A DNA stretch of 64,000 nucleotides from assembly GCA_032988165.1 (NCBI GenBank), contig JANTQF010000041.1:1-64000 (forward strand). The letters are read 5' to 3'. Made by a program: the position numbers and the translations under genes. Origin of the DNA: Emmonsiellopsis sp. PD_33. Lineage: Eukaryota > Ascomycota > Eurotiomycetes > Onygenales > Ajellomycetaceae. The notes under the pieces were generated by a model that ran no database searches, was not told the DNA's origin, and saw only the letters and a list, made by a program, of their open reading frames with translations. Of this stretch, positions 1 to 12,758 are shown in pieces. Positions within the stretch are counted from its first letter, which is position 1. Every line of letters starts with the position of its first letter.

Positions 1-1601
1 CCCTGGGCAGCTTTCTGCCTCTTGTCATTTTTGAATGGTCAGGAAGGCCTGGGTGTTCAGTGATTTGAGCAGTTTTTGTAATTTAAACCCTTCCTGACAA
101 TGTTTTGTCAATTTTAACTTTAGTAGTATTTAATAGTGTAGAAAGTGGAGATTTTCATCCAAATCAGGTAAGGTTAGTTGATTTCCACATGGGAAGGCCT
201 TCAGTGAAAAGATGCTACCCTTGGGCAGCATCTTTTCACTGAAGGCCTTCCCGTATGGAGTTGAAATATACACTATTTACACACTATCTTTGTGTGTATG
301 AGATTACGATCCACTTTTGCACCTCTCAGGTGGTAAGGTAAGCTCTCTGCACTGAACACGGCCTTAATATACAGACATAAGAAGTTCCCATTGCCCCGCG
401 CCGCCCGACTCTTCTTGCTTTTGCCCCACCTTAATCCCGAATCCTCTTACCGGACGAATCACGATGGTTGAACCGTACAATGGAGAAGCAGAAAACAGTG
501 GTAGGAACAGGAAAAAAAGGCCGAATTTTTTCTGATTGGATTACTAATGCTTTGAAATCATATAACTTTTTAAAGAATTGAACACGACGTTAGATTATGT
601 GCTGGTAGGAAGATGGCATACCGCGTAGGATCAGTTGCGAGGTGATATCTCTATGGATCCCCCTTTCTCCTCCGGCATCAGTTTAACTACGTCATTGCCA
701 TTGGATGCTCAAGGAGGGGTAATAAGATGTCAGAAAAGGAAAAATCCCCTTGCCACCCACAGCAATATTAAAAACAAAAACGACCAAAAGCAATATAAGC
801 CGTTGTCGTCGTTTGATCTCTACAAAAAAAGGATTCCAATCCGTCTGGCCTGACTATCTAATCTTCCCATCGTCCCTCCAGAGCAAGGTGAGAGTTATCT
901 TGATTTTCATATCATATAATCGTCGATGTAGATGGTGTATAGGCTATCTAGTGCATATGAAGTCAGGGGGTGGTCATCATGAGAAGAATGGGGAGAACTA
1001 TTCACAGTTAAGCAGCAGCAGATTGAATGTTAAATTTGAAACCTCACACCCTATCCTATCCCTTCCTTCCTTCCTTCCATATACGAACAATTTTCCATAA
1101 GAGAGAGAGAGATACCGTTGATGAGAAATAGTACAAAGTGAGATACCGATCCAACATGCAAAGATCCAGACAAGAGAGAAGATGGAGGCAGATGATGGTG
1201 CATAGAGAAAAAGAGATACACCCTACTAATAATGAGAAAAGAAAAGAAAGGAGCAGGCAATCAGGCATAAAACACAATAAAAGAATACATTATTATGAGA
1301 TGATGGATGGATGGGCGCGGAGTGATAGGGCGGGATGCATGACACGAGGGGTAAGGAATGAATAACGTGGCATTTGGGTGTTCCTTGCCATCTTCTCTCT
1401 GTTGAAAACGTAGCTTCTCAAAGGTAGAGAAGAGGTTTGGAGATGAAAATATGTTCATATCAAATGGAAATGGGAAATGGAAAGGAAAAGGCCTTTGATA
1501 TTGGGTTCTTTTTTGGTTTGTTTGGTGGAAATAGTCTCCTTTCATAGATATAGGTATATATTAAAAAGGAGAGGAAAAGTGTCTACCTGTACCTTTCGCA
1601 A
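1..1601. other. Left-edge intergenic region, no gene supported
   Basis: Apart from the palindrome at 184-259, I see only short unsupported reading frames, a CCTT microsatellite (about 1061-1079) and a GA run (about 1101-1112). The part next to 1602 is the expected 3' untranslated region of the GH17 gene, which ends on the minus strand at 1602. Confidence 0.6.
184..259. repeat. 76 bp near-perfect palindrome (hairpin)
   Basis: Two 37-base arms (184-220 and 223-259) are reverse complements with three mismatched pairs (188/255, 190/253 and 217/226) around a two-base centre. A diverged partial copy of the arm words (ggaaggcct ... ttcagtga) lies at about 41-66, so this is probably part of a repeat family or a small fold-back element rather than a chance hairpin. 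No open reading frame overlaps it. Its function is unknown. Confidence 0.8.
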
Positions 1602-3926
1602 TTAACCAACGGTTTTACCACCACAGTCGGGGATTTTAAGACCCGGCTTTAGCTTGCGACCAGGGTCCATGAGACCCCATTTATCTTCCCATTCCTTGCC
1701 CAGTTCGGGCTCGTTGTATGCCTCCTTCCATGGTTCATCGAAGGCTTCGAACCTGTTAGGAAAAGGAAAAATGCGATGTTAGACGGGACTGACAGTATAC
1801 TAAATATGGCTTTGACATGTACAAGAATAGCGAGGATTGGGGGAGGGGGGTGGTATCTCTTACCAGAAGTAATCCGTTCCATTGGCCAGGCTCTGGCAGA
1901 CCCAATCGTTCATGAACTTGTTCATCTCGTCGACACCAGCAACAGCACCAGATTTCTTATCCGGACATTTAGGGGCGGGCGCACAGTTATTACCTCCTCC
2001 ACTGGGCCAGCCCACCTCGGATATGACCTGTGGCTTTTTAGTCCCTTTGGTAAGCTGGACGTTGTGGTCTTGCCAGAAGTTCCAAGTCCAGCCAGCAGCC
2101 TGGTCGACAGGGACGCCAGCGAAGAATGGGTGGACGTTCGACATGACAGCATCGGCCACTTGGGCTAGCTCTGCCGTCCAGTCATCCCCTAGATCCGATG
2201 TTGCAACGGGAATATCGACGTTCATCTTTTTCAGTTGGGATTTCACGTCCTTCATGTACTTGGAGAGGGAGGAGATGGTTCTCAATGGAGATGCCCCGTC
2301 CTTGCCACGGAAGAGAACCTCATTACCAACAATGACGCCCTTGAGGATAGACTTGTCCTCAGCTTTATCGACAATCTTGTAGAGCTGCTCAATCTGGCGA
2401 TCATTGGTAGTGGCGTTATTATCAATCCACACACCCAACCAGAGCTTCATGTCCTTCAGTTCTAACCGCTTGATCGCGTGTAGAACCATCTCTGTCTGAT
2501 TGCAATCCGTGCCGTAGAGGCGGACGACATTTGTTAGCTTGGAGAGGACAGCCATGTCGCGGGTGACGTTGTTTTGGCTTGGAGGATACTTGTGGCACAA
2601 TGGATATTGGGTGCCCCAGGCCGTATAGTCCATTCCTGGGAAAACCTTGTATAGGTTTGGATTGTCCATCAGTTCCTTAATTTCCGCAGAATTGATACCA
2701 AGGTCGCCGTTTTCTTTCTCGTCATCTCCGGCAGATTGCCCACCTCCACCGCCGGAATCCCCCCCCCTAGAACCGAGAATTCCGCCAACCGCACCACCAA
2801 CGATAGCACCGACCAATATCAGCGCAATTATGATGCCAACGGTCCACTTCAGCTTCTTATTTCCAGACTTCTGGTTGTTCAGCCATTCGCTTTTCTCAAC
2901 GGGAACAGCATTGTAAGCAGGACCACCATCCGCCCGTCCGGAAATATTTCCCAAGATCCCTCCCGCCGCCGCTCCTCCAGCTGCTCCACCAGCAGCACCT
3001 GCCGCGCCAGCGACAGGAAGACTGTTATGACTAGAATTTCTGCCTAGACTTAGAACTGATCGCCGTTGTGGATTGGGAATAAATCCATCGTCTCCATCAT
3101 CGACGATGTCATTAGGATTAATGGTTTCGGGGTTATTGGGGCCCCATGAGTTACGGGGGTGTCGTGGATAGGGATCGTCGTAGAAGCCTCCTGCACCTCC
3201 GTACTGGCTAGGTTGTTGATATGTGTTATTGCCTCCGCTCCCCTCCGAAGATGTGAAATGAAGGCTCCTTTGGCCGGGTGTCAATTGTCCAGGTCCGTCC
3301 ATTGCTGATCCAAGGGCCAAATGGGAGGAATTAGAGTCAGGACCACCTAGTGTCCGAGACGGTCCCATAGCTGTCATTTCCGGGGCGGGAATGTAGGGGC
3401 TATCTGAACCATACGCATTTGCGCCGCGTTCAGGAGGGCCTCCATAGTATTGGTGTTGACCCATACCATCATCATGTCTGCCTCTCATGGCGTCGAGCCC
3501 GCTCTGGCGCTCGTTGGAATGGGCGACTCCTACAGCGATGCCAGCAATTCCGCCTCCAGCAGCGATGGCGCCCAAGTTATCTCTCCCAGGTGTGACCGTT
3601 GACCGCCCTGACTGCGAGTAGCCTGGATCCTGAGCGGCCGGGGCTCTTCTTTGCGAATGGGGTGGGGGTGGAGGGCCGGAGGAGGCGGAAACAGGAGAGG
3701 AGGCTTGGGAAGGTCCAGATCGTTGACTGCGTAGCCTGCTATATGCACTATCTGGATGAGCAGCAGGATGCGAACGAGCGGCCGTGGGTAACGAGTGGTT
3801 GGATGAATGAGAGTGTGAAGGAGCGAGCGGATTGTCGGCGTAGTTTGGAGGCGGAGAGCGAAGCCTCCTGCTTAGGGATTCGTCATGGGTCGCATCGAAG
3901 CCATAATTATCTTGTGGGTACGCCAT
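1602..3926 (-). CDS. btgC: Membrane-anchored GH17 endo-beta-1,3-glucanase (BtgC-like)
   Basis: Two exons, 3926..1864 and 1752..1602, joined across a 111 bp GT-AG intron that splits a Trp codon; the predicted protein has 737 residues. Residues 1-360 are a Ser/Pro/Gly-rich, presumably cytoplasmic tail. A single hydrophobic segment at about 363-385 follows a Lys-rich stretch, which fits a type II membrane anchor. A Gly-rich linker leads to a GH17 domain from about 430 to the end. The family's catalytic glutamates are visible in the VGNEVLF motif (E536, acid/base) and the ISEVGWPSGG motif (E637, nucleophile). This family cleaves beta-1,3-glucan at the cell surface and is tied to wall remodelling. 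The start is the ATG opening MAYPQDNYGF. The short second exon supplies the conserved C-terminus (begins FEAFDEPWKE). The family is certain; the btgC name rests on the type II layout. Confidence 0.9.
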
Positions 3927-5589
3927 ACAGAGGACCAGGGCCCAGAGAGGGTCGCAGGTTTAAAAATGAATAGTGGGTTGTTTGGTGTAAGCAATAACGT
4001 TTCTCTAAACTCATCAAGGTTTCAGCATTCCCTTGGTTGAATTTTTTCGCCGACCAGTCCAGTCACACCCACGGTTCTCTGGCAGGGGAATCGCCAAATC
4101 AGCTAACGAATGTGATACCGATCACAGTCGAATCCGGATGCGACGAAGCGGAGTGGACCGCGACGATTGCTCGATGCAGCACGAGCGGGATGGGCGATGA
4201 AACACTCGCGGGGAATGGTTGGAGTAATAAAATCGGGATGGCAGACAGCTTTTGAGAGATTAGGTTCGAGGCCTGTCTCCACCGGCGGCTCGTGACAAGC
4301 AAAGCAGTCGTCGACGCTTCGGCCGAGTTTTAGTTCATCAAGAACGAGCGGGCGAGGGAATACTAATAATGCTGGTGGCGGATGGTAGCGAGGGTCAAGA
4401 CAGATATCTGAGACAGGCTGCTGGGAGCAACAGGACCAAGCACGCCGGGCGAAAGAACCAAGAGAATTGGCGAATGGCCGGGGGACTGGGCGGATGTCGG
4501 GGGATGAGGAATACCGTTTCGCGGCTTTTCCAGGAAGGAAAAATGTCCCTTGTCTTATTAGGTGCCGCTGTTACCGTTCCCTTTGAGAGTCTGAGGAGCA
4601 TGCAACAGTCTTTAGCTGGTGTTTTGTGCCTCGTATGGCAGAGGGGCTGCGGCTGACGAAGAAGTTCGAATTTGTCCACCAATTCGCAAAGCGACGTCCA
4701 CATGTATAACCGGCTGGAAAATAGAAGCGAAATATATTTCCAGATTGTCACCTCAGAAAAGGAGAAGCGGGTAATCTTGCGCAACGGAAGACGCTATCAA
4801 TTGCGAGTCCACAGGTACAAGTACAGCAGCAATTGCAAGGACGATGTCCCAGCGCCGAGCGCAGCAACATGCAAGGGATGATGTCCACTGCGGAGCAAAA
4901 CAAAATACGCGGTCCCTAGACTGTTTTGCGCCTGGCCGCGGTGTTTTCGTGCTGGTTGATCGTTGATCGTTGATGGCGCAGTCGACGTTCTGTTTGGCCG
5001 AATCAGGCCGATGCAATTAGGGCTTGGGGGTCCCGTGTCCCGGACAACCAGCATCCCCCAGCAGCATAAACCCGCATAACCTCGCAGAACAAGACCCTGG
5101 AACTTCCGTCATGCCACGGCCCACGGGTGACGGAATGGGTGAAAACATATAAAAATAGCAACGTGCTCGGCTAGGTAATTTCGTGCTGCTTCTGCTGTGG
5201 CGCCTGGTTAGCTTATATGGATCTGGCGCTGCTGTGCATTGAAAAGTCCGCGTGCGGAAGCTGGCAAAAAGTTTTTGGACTTGGGATAGTTGGCTATATA
5301 TATGTGTGCATGTTTGGCGCTCGTTGATATGTATTCATAGCGCTTGATGTTCCAAGGTTATTCCTCCCGGTGTCTATTTTTATCCTTCATCCTTTGCTCG
5401 CTTGACGAGCGCTTGTGTTGGCCACGCCTCCACACACCCAACCACACATTCGTTTAGCCGCCAGCAGGGGACATCCCGAATAAAGACACCCTAACCCGAG
5501 CCAGAGTTGTTGGCGCAGGGCATTTCTTAGGTCCTCCTCGGGTAGGGCTCGTACTTGCTGAGCAATATCTCACATTGACACCATACACC
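3927..5589. promoter_or_regulatory. Divergent promoter region between btgC and the GNAT gene
   Basis: The two genes point away from each other, so this 1.66 kb must contain both promoters and 5' leaders. A TATA-like TATAAAAAT stands at about 5147-5155 and a TATATATAT tract at about 5294-5302, both oriented usefully for the plus-strand gene. Short reading frames here have no recognisable protein content. I see no repeat or RNA gene. Confidence 0.5.
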
Positions 5590-6108
5590 ATGCGTATCCG
5601 CCTAGTCAACCCCCCCGAACTCCCGCTTCTCCAGGCCATTGAGATCGCTGCTGGGGAGCCCTTCCGCGAGTTTGGGATGCAGGAGATTGCTGACGATGAC
5701 CCTCCAGCTCTTGACATGCTCAAGACATATGCTAGCGAGGGGCGATGCTGGGTTGCGGTGGAGGAATCTGATGACCAGCCTATTGCGTATTTGCTCGCAG
5801 CGCGTGTGGATGGAACAGCCTATATCGAACAAGTGACCGTGGCTCCCGCTGCTGCCCGTCGGGGCCTGGGACGGGCACTCATCGATCATCTTGACCACTG
5901 GGCAATTACCCAAGGCTTAACTGCCCTCACACTCACCACGTTCTCCGAGATTCCCTGGAACGCCCCCTACTATGCGCGCCTTGGCTTCCGGGCACTGGAA
6001 GCAGATGAAGTCGGCGAAGAACTTCGCGCCATCAGGGCACAGGAGGCGGAACGCGGTTTGGACCGCTGGCCTCGGGTTTGCATGCGTCGTGAACTCCGTT
6101 CTGAGTAA
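5590..6108 (+). CDS. GNAT-family N-acetyltransferase
   Basis: An intronless gene for 172 residues. The frame extends five codons upstream to a TTG at 5575, but the first ATG is at 5590 and gives a start (MRIRLVNPPE) typical of the family. The acetyl-CoA binding motif A is visible as VTVAPAAARRGLGRALIDHL (about residues 83-102), which carries the R/Q-x-x-G-x-G/A pattern. The later segment around WNAPYYARLGF is the usual motif B region of these enzymes. The family transfers an acetyl group from acetyl-CoA to an amine; the substrate cannot be told. It is probably a soluble cytosolic enzyme, with no signal peptide or membrane segment. It is convergent with the tyrosinase gene downstream. Confidence 0.88.
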   Translation: MRIRLVNPPELPLLQAIEIAAGEPFREFGMQEIADDDPPALDMLKTYASEGRCWVAVEESDDQPIAYLLAARVDGTAYIEQVTVAPAAARRGLGRALIDHLDHWAITQGLTALTLTTFSEIPWNAPYYARLGFRALEADEVGEELRAIRAQEAERGLDRWPRVCMRRELRSE

Positions 6109-7303
6109 TGGAGAGTGTTCTTGTTTCTTCATCAATAGCGTTTCCCCAGTGATATTGTGAAGGAAGGATTTGGACCTGGGCTTTGGGCTTTCTCTGGGAA
6201 TGGTTGCGCCAACTAGCAGATACCTCGACAATGCTGGAAGCCATGAGACTGGTCTCTCGTCCTGACAAGTGAATCCCCAGAGACGTGGGATATAATGAGA
6301 TCTTCCAATGCCTTGCTCGACTCCTGAATCTGTCTCTACTCAGCAACAAGTTGACCCAACATAACAGTGATCTATCATTATACGTTCTGGGTCAATCCAT
6401 CTACTCCCTTACGTTCGATTTCTTATACATTAGTACGAATTGGAGAGCCAATGTCAACATTGATATCACCTCGAAATGTCTACTTTAAACTACTGCAACA
6501 AAAACAAACGAGCAATTCACATCCGCCCTACTCTGTGAAACATCTTCGGGGCCGGGACGCACTTCAATTCCACCAGCCCTTGCGGGATTGTTCCTATATA
6601 CCCACACACGGGATCCCTGGTTTTTTCACCTCCTGGTTGCCCTTCTCCCCGCAGGATTTTCGATATGCCTCAGCCAGCTTTCAAAAAATTAGCCAGGAAT
6701 TCTAGGTATCAGAAGAGTGAGGTTACCACCATCCTCTCTCTGATATACAAAACTTATTTAAGACTAAATGCAGCTGCCAGACATCAGATGTTGCTCTACA
6801 ATTGCCTACTGTGCACAGAGTGGACCGAGTTTTCTTCATCCATTCTGATTACCATCCGTTATCCCTTAGGTATGAATGGATGAGCTGATACGGCATATGA
6901 ACGTATCGAACGCATGGCTCATCAAACCTGGTTTCATAACATAGTGGACGGGACTCTAACACGACTTCCAAGACTACATCCCCTCGGAGACGGTTGTATC
7001 TTTCACCTACAGCCAAAAATCCCGTTTTCATTATTCATTTCCTAATGCGAAGTCGATTACCTAGATATCGCCAACCGACCGCAATCTACGAAGCATTTAA
7101 ATTTTTCCACGCTGGAGCTGTCAGAGACCATGTTCACACGTTTATAAAGACGATCTCCATTTATTTACACGAAAGAACTATTCTCTGGGGGACAGAGATT
7201 TATTGTACGTACGTATACTCGACATACACAGTACGCGACACGTATATACGGACTGAGGCCGTTGTCGAACCCGCTGTCAAGAAACGGGCCATGAAATCCC
7301 CTC
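6109..7303. other. Convergent intergenic region, no gene supported
   Basis: This 1.2 kb lies between the 3' ends of the GNAT gene and the tyrosinase gene and should hold both 3' untranslated regions. Reading frames of 60-120 codons occur but show no domain, signal peptide or sensible composition. No repeat is evident. Confidence 0.5.
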
Positions 7304-8759
7304 CTACTCCGGTTCAACATACTCATAGCACAAGAAGTCTCCCTGGATATTCATGACGTCGGCAATTGTCTTGTTTTCCATGTTGCCATACATGTTAAGC
7401 ACATGGTCCAGAGTCGTGGTGTTTCCAGGATCGCCATCATGCGTGGCTGGTCTGTCATTATGGGGTCAGCATAGATTATTGGACGTGAGAGAGTCTGGAG
7501 CGCGTACGGAAACTCAGGGGGTGTGGGCGGCAGCATCCCAGGGAATCCATTGCTCAGATCAAGTACGTTATTCCCCCCCATTTCGGTAAACCGTGCTGGG
7601 AGGTCTTTCGCCTGCCAGTCCCACCATACTTTGTCAAGGAATGTATGGTGAAGGTAAAACGTGGGATCGCCTGGGCTGGAAACGGGGTTTAACATCTATC
7701 ATATTATATTAGCCATTGCTTCATCTATACCATACAACCGATTCGGTTTCTGTGGCTGAACTGGCTTATGGAAAGGGAGAAAGAGTAATGCTCATGTCTT
7801 CGTACTTACCTCGCCACCAACTCCGCCATGGCCCCCCAGATGCGGCAAACCCTCAATGCAGTTCCACGCAGAAATCCAATCGGCCTGGGAGATGCAGTTA
7901 TCTATATTCTCTTGAGCAGAAGATCCGCTGATCCCATCATTGACCTGGCGGTCAATACAGTGATCTCTCACTTCATAACCCGGTCCGATACGGTTGGTGT
8001 AGTTCGCGAATGGCCCATCAGTGATGCAATTGTCGTCACCAGAGCCGTCGCCGCCAAAGCCGTATACTGGGTCCAAGACGTCTGAGCTGCTGAATTGCCC
8101 TGCATCTTTCTGCTCGTACCAATAGCTATGAAATGACGTGAGCTAGAGGCTAACTACCGGATAATGGGACATGAATGAAAGGTCCCTTTCTAGTTGGCTA
8201 CAGAGCCAAAACAAGGGAGCATGTACTTACGGCTGATATCCCTCATAACCGCATTCTTCTCGGAGCGCGGTTTCGTGGGCGTACATCAGAAGACGATGGA
8301 AAGGAAGGAAGGCCCCCTGGTTATTAAATCAACTATTGGCACGAAACGCCAGAATCTTCTCGGAGGTTGGGATGTCGCCTCGTCAAAGGCTCGTGCGGAT
8401 ACGTACAACGAAGTGCACCATGTACGCCCCGTACACATGGACTGCTTGGAGATCGTCGAACCGAGTCACAGGCCCGTTCAGATCGGTTTTCGCAGGTAAC
8501 TCCATCAGACAAAGTTCAGCATTGATATACGCCAGCTTTTCGTCGTTGGTGAAAGTGTGCCTACGGTTGTTCAGTTCAAATCCTATTATCTCCTCATTGC
8601 ATCGATACCTCGAAAATGCGTTTCAAAGATCCTAATTCTGACCCTGGGCAAAGAGGGAAGCTCATACCATGCTCTGCGCTGTGCTGGCGTGGTGCATTCC
8701 GCGGCGACGACGGAACAAATTAGGGGCAGAAGAAGAAGTGTTTTGGCGATTGAAGTCAT
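7304..8759 (-). CDS. Secreted tyrosinase (type 3 copper oxidase), six exons
   Basis: No single long frame exists, but six exons splice cleanly: 8759..8668, 8560..8407, 8316..8231, 8125..7810, 7695..7508 and 7451..7304. All five introns are GT-AG and keep the frame; the last (56 bp) has a TGCTGAC branch site. The product has 327 residues. Residues 1-20 form a signal peptide (MTSIAKTLLLLPLICSVVAA). The CuA site is H72, H80 and H89, the last in the FVGAFLPFHR motif. The CuB site is H207 and H211 (PHLGGHGG) plus the HH pair at 233-234 in DPTFYLHHTF. The protein ends soon after the central domain, so it resembles the short secreted tyrosinases without the C-terminal lid extension. The likely reaction is oxidation of phenols or catechols to quinones outside the cell. 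I see no stop or frameshift once spliced. Confidence 0.88.
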
Positions 8760-11453
8760 GCTGCTCGGTAGTTATGCAGCTGGGGTATTATCAAAATTCG
8801 AATCTTTTCTCTACCACATCAGCGAGCGTGGAACCTCGAGACAAGGCAGAAGTCACCCGGACTACAACGAGGGGAGACATGATATTTATTCTCATGTCTC
8901 CCAGATTCATGTCTTGGCTTTCAATTTTATCCCCAGCCCGCCGATATTCATCATCGAATCGGCAGAACGAGCCGCGACCACCACGGGTGCGATCAACAGT
9001 CTGTTTTTTGACATAGTTCAAAGACCTAGTCATATGGGTAATATGAACGGGCTACATCAACGCCAAGTAAAGCGGTAACTGATCAAAATTAATCGGCACT
9101 GCAAACGCGGGGGAAGAGTACCCCCCTGAATCCTGATTGAGTTCTCTCGACCAAGGCACACGATTTCGGCGAAGAAATGACAAGATAAACCCCAGTTATA
9201 CTCTCAAGATTAACGACGGACAGGGCTCTACTGGACTTTATCATACCTCCCAGGCGAAGGATGGTAAGAATCCTGATTTAAAGTTTTGCCTCGGTATGTT
9301 GTTAAGTATGCTTATTGTTTGGCAGTGTAAAACTCGATCTTGGGTTACCTCCCGAGCACCTTCAGTACTCTTTCTCAGGCTAATTTGCTAGAAACTCGTC
9401 CAAAATTGGGAGGGTCCGAGATGAAACTTTGTACTCGGGATCTGATAGGTGCTTACAGATATTCCACAATATATCCTCAACACCATCCCGGTGATCCTAG
9501 TTCGCCTTTTTGCCGTGTTTATGCTTTACATTAAAATCAGCATATATTCCCCTCGAAGAATTGCATCACAGTCATCAACATGTCTTACCTCCCGTGGAAT
9601 GAAAGCCAAGGAGAGTCTCCGTTGAGATTCACCCGAAATTTGAACCCCTCCACCGCAGCTTCGAGATACGAGGATTTGCAATGAAGATGCCAGTGATGAT
9701 AAATCGCTTTGCATGCTATGCTAAGCACCCACTAGAAGCGCCAATGAGCTTTTGCAGGTAAGGTTAGATATGATCTATTTTCATGGGATTGGGTCACAGT
9801 ATGAGATTCACTCTCCCCGTCAGTATGGAACAATATCGTCAGCTATGGCTTGGGGTGGCATATGCAAGCTGGTGTCGACGTCACTCTAACAAAGGCCGAA
9901 GGCATGAGCAGCCCACCGCCAATATTGGTATACGCGCTTCGGTGGCCTGGAAGCTTTACGTTTGAGCGTTCCATGAAAGAATCCATCATAACGGTGAACT
10001 TTAACAACTCCAGAACTAATACTTAACAAATATCATATCAGATCACAAATAAAACGTGTCGCCGTCATCATCTATTGGCCCAACCCGCAGGCAATCTGTT
10101 TTCCCAGGCGGACAGACAGACTCGCGTTTCAATTAGGAATGCAATATCCGATGATAGAGCAATAGCGTGGCCTATATATTGGAATTGAGTCTAAGTATTC
10201 CCTTAAGAGACAAAACGCGGATCATTCCCCTTGGCCGATGCGCAGAAAGTTCCCGATGCGCCAGCGGGACAGCTGACTTTCGTCTGCTTGCTACAGAATA
10301 GGTAGAGGTGTTGGAAGTTCACATATAGATCTAGACTCATGGGTAGACGCGGCGCTATTTGGGCATAAGTATGGGCTCTCCTTTCCCAAACTACTACCTC
10401 ACAGGAAAACGAACGTGCGACACGGGTGATTCCACGCAGAATCCAACCATTATTGCCGCTGGCCAATATAAACACTCAATCCGCGTTCGGCAGGCCAAGA
10501 CGGGATTGGCGATCCCATGCCGAAAGGTCAAACGGACCAGGAACAGAGCTGAACTCCCCCGCACCAATTTATTCACGGATATGTTCTCGGCATTGGGATT
10601 TCCCCGCCATCATTCTGCATTATCATCTGACCTAATGTCGCCGCTGGCTGAATGTTCGATATGAAAAGCTGAGTGAAAGTTATTTATTTTATATATCAAC
10701 TTATTCGTTAGTCTGAGCCTGTCTTGAGTGGTTAGGGGTGAATCCTGGAAACGAAAAGAGAACCCCCTGTTCTGATCTAACTCCCTCTTTTCAAAAAAGG
10801 AAAGTTGGCTTAGAATATGCCGTGATCATAGTTCCCATTCTAAAAGGCTCGATTATCCCTTTTTATACCATTGGCATGTTTCGCGGAGTGCTTCACAAGA
10901 TCCCCCCCGCTATACTGGCCACACAACTTCAAGCAGGGGCTTAATACAAACAAGCTATGACATGTGGATCCGACCGGGGAGGTCCTAGGAGGAAGGACAC
11001 TCGGCCCGGATGAATGCATACGTTCTGGGTAGTATCTGAACAGCAACAGCCGAAGCATGGAACGGACATGGATCAAGCTTGAACGGTCGAAGCGAATGAA
11101 ATTAAAGTTATATCAAACAAATTCTTCCCTCCGGATCTACCGCCGTTACTCGTCCCCCTGGTCAATATATGGGGAATAAATGTCTCCGCCTCAATGTTTG
11201 CTGTCCCTCCGACATTATCCGGAAATTGGCCCCTCTTTCGCAATCCAGCCGCTCGATCCAAGCTTCCTTGCCCACGGCACTTCTGTTTGTATCCCATACA
11301 CTTACCCCCTGGCAATGTGGGAGTCCGGTTTTCCATATAGAGGACGGACGAGCGCCATCCGCGGCCTCGCCAGATTTTTATTTCTTGACTCGCCTCATCT
11401 TTCTCCTTGGATAGGTTTTGCACCATAATTATACCTCTTAGAAAAACTTCACC
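8760..11453. promoter_or_regulatory. Divergent intergenic region between tyrosinase and dioxygenase-like gene
   Basis: This 2.7 kb separates two genes for secreted oxidative enzymes that point away from each other and should contain both promoters. Small frames (for example about 8557-9078 and 10203-10475) lack domains and good starts. A TATA-like tract precedes the plus-strand gene (AATTATACC, about 11427-11435). I see no mobile element or RNA gene. Confidence 0.45.
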
Positions 11454-12758
11454 ATGGTATTCTTGACCCAGGCGCTTGCGCTTGCGCTCTTGGCTGTGGG
11501 CACCTTTGCTCATCCCGGCGAATCCCTCAGGCCGGATATTCGGAGACGCGTGAATCACCTCAAGCACAACGAAAGACGAAGCGTTACCGAATGCACAAAG
11601 AGTCTTCATGAACGTGGCTGGATCAATCATCAAGCCGATAGGAGACATGCCAAACTGAATGAACTCCGAACTAAGGCTGGATATAGCCCTGTTACGCGTC
11701 GTGATCCCGACCTAGATGTAGAGTTGTTTGGCCGACAGGCGGGCTGTGTTCTCGACCCAGAAGTCACCGAGGGGCCATACTGTGAGATATTTCTTTTTTG
11801 CATAAAAGATAAGAAGTTAGGTCAATGCAAATTGCTAATGCTCTCCTAGGGGTCGCCGGCGAACTCATCCGCCAAGATCTTCTCCCAGGAGTGTCTGGGA
11901 TCGAAACGGGAGTCGTTGTCCATCTCGATATCAACATTATTGACGTTTCTACATGTGAACCCGTTCCCGATGCCTTTGTTGAGCTCTGGGGCTGCAATTC
12001 CACGGTACTAACCCCTTGAGCCGATCAAAATTCTCATGGCTATTCTTCAGGTGCTAAACAATTATCACATTTATACAGGGAGTCTACACTGGTGTCGTAG
12101 CCTCAGGGAATGGCGATGGTAGCGCCTCCGAGATCAACAACAATGCCCTGCGCGGACTCCAACCAACAGCCGAAAATGGAACCGCTACTTTCATCAGCGT
12201 TGTTCCCGGCCATTATGTTGGACGCACGAACCATTTACATAGTAAGAAGCCTTCTTATACCCCACGGAGTCTCTCCCCATTCCTCACCCCTTTCTAACCC
12301 ACCAACCCCCTTATTCATTAGCCATCATCCACCACGGCGCCACAAGACTCGAAAACGACACCATCTCCGGCGGCACGATCTCCCATGTCGGCCAATTATA
12401 CTTTGAGCAAACCCTTCTCGAAAGCGTCGAGCAGACAGTCCCTTACTCCACCAATACCCAAGAATGGACTCAGAACGCTGTTGACCAGCTGTTCCAGATG
12501 GGTTTTCAGGGTGGCGATGACCCTGTCGTTCAGGTTCAGATGATTGGCAGCACTATTGAGGAGGGACTTTACGGCACCATTGACGTGGGCGTTAACCCGG
12601 CTGCTGTGCAGAACCCTAGCAATGTGAATTGGTGGACGGCTAATGGCGGTGTTCCTAATACTGATTCTATGTGGACTGGGTATCCGTGGGAGAATGGTGG
12701 TGGACCGTTTGGCGGCTTTGGCAAGAAGATTAGAGCGTTCTTTAAGAAACTGTTTTGA
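11454..12758 (+). CDS. Secreted intradiol ring-cleavage dioxygenase-like protein
   Basis: Four exons (11454..11781, 11850..12004, 12079..12241 and 12322..12758) join in frame across three GT-AG introns to give 360 residues. Residues 1-19 are a signal peptide ending before AHPGES. The intradiol dioxygenase fold is recognised by EGPYW at about 107-110, with Y109 formed just before the first intron, and by GHYVGRTNHLH at about 205-215. Y109, Y207, H213 and H215 are at the positions of the two Tyr and two His iron ligands of the family. Characterised members cleave catechol-type rings between the hydroxyls; secreted fungal forms are mostly uncharacterised, so the substrate is open. A Gly/Asn/Trp-rich stretch near the end is followed by a basic tail (KKIRAFFKKLF). 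The neighbouring secreted tyrosinase also acts on phenolics, which is suggestive only. Confidence 0.87.

Noticed and set aside
4255..4290. GGTTCGAGGCC resembling a tRNA B box
   Set aside because: The flanking bases do not form a T stem, and no A box or acceptor stem fits.
5575..5589. Upstream extension of the GNAT gene to a TTG
   Set aside because: A TTG start is not expected in a fungal nuclear gene when an ATG follows five codons later.
11073..11648. 191-codon minus-strand frame
   Set aside because: It overlaps the promoter and first exon of the dioxygenase-like gene on the other strand and has no recognisable content.
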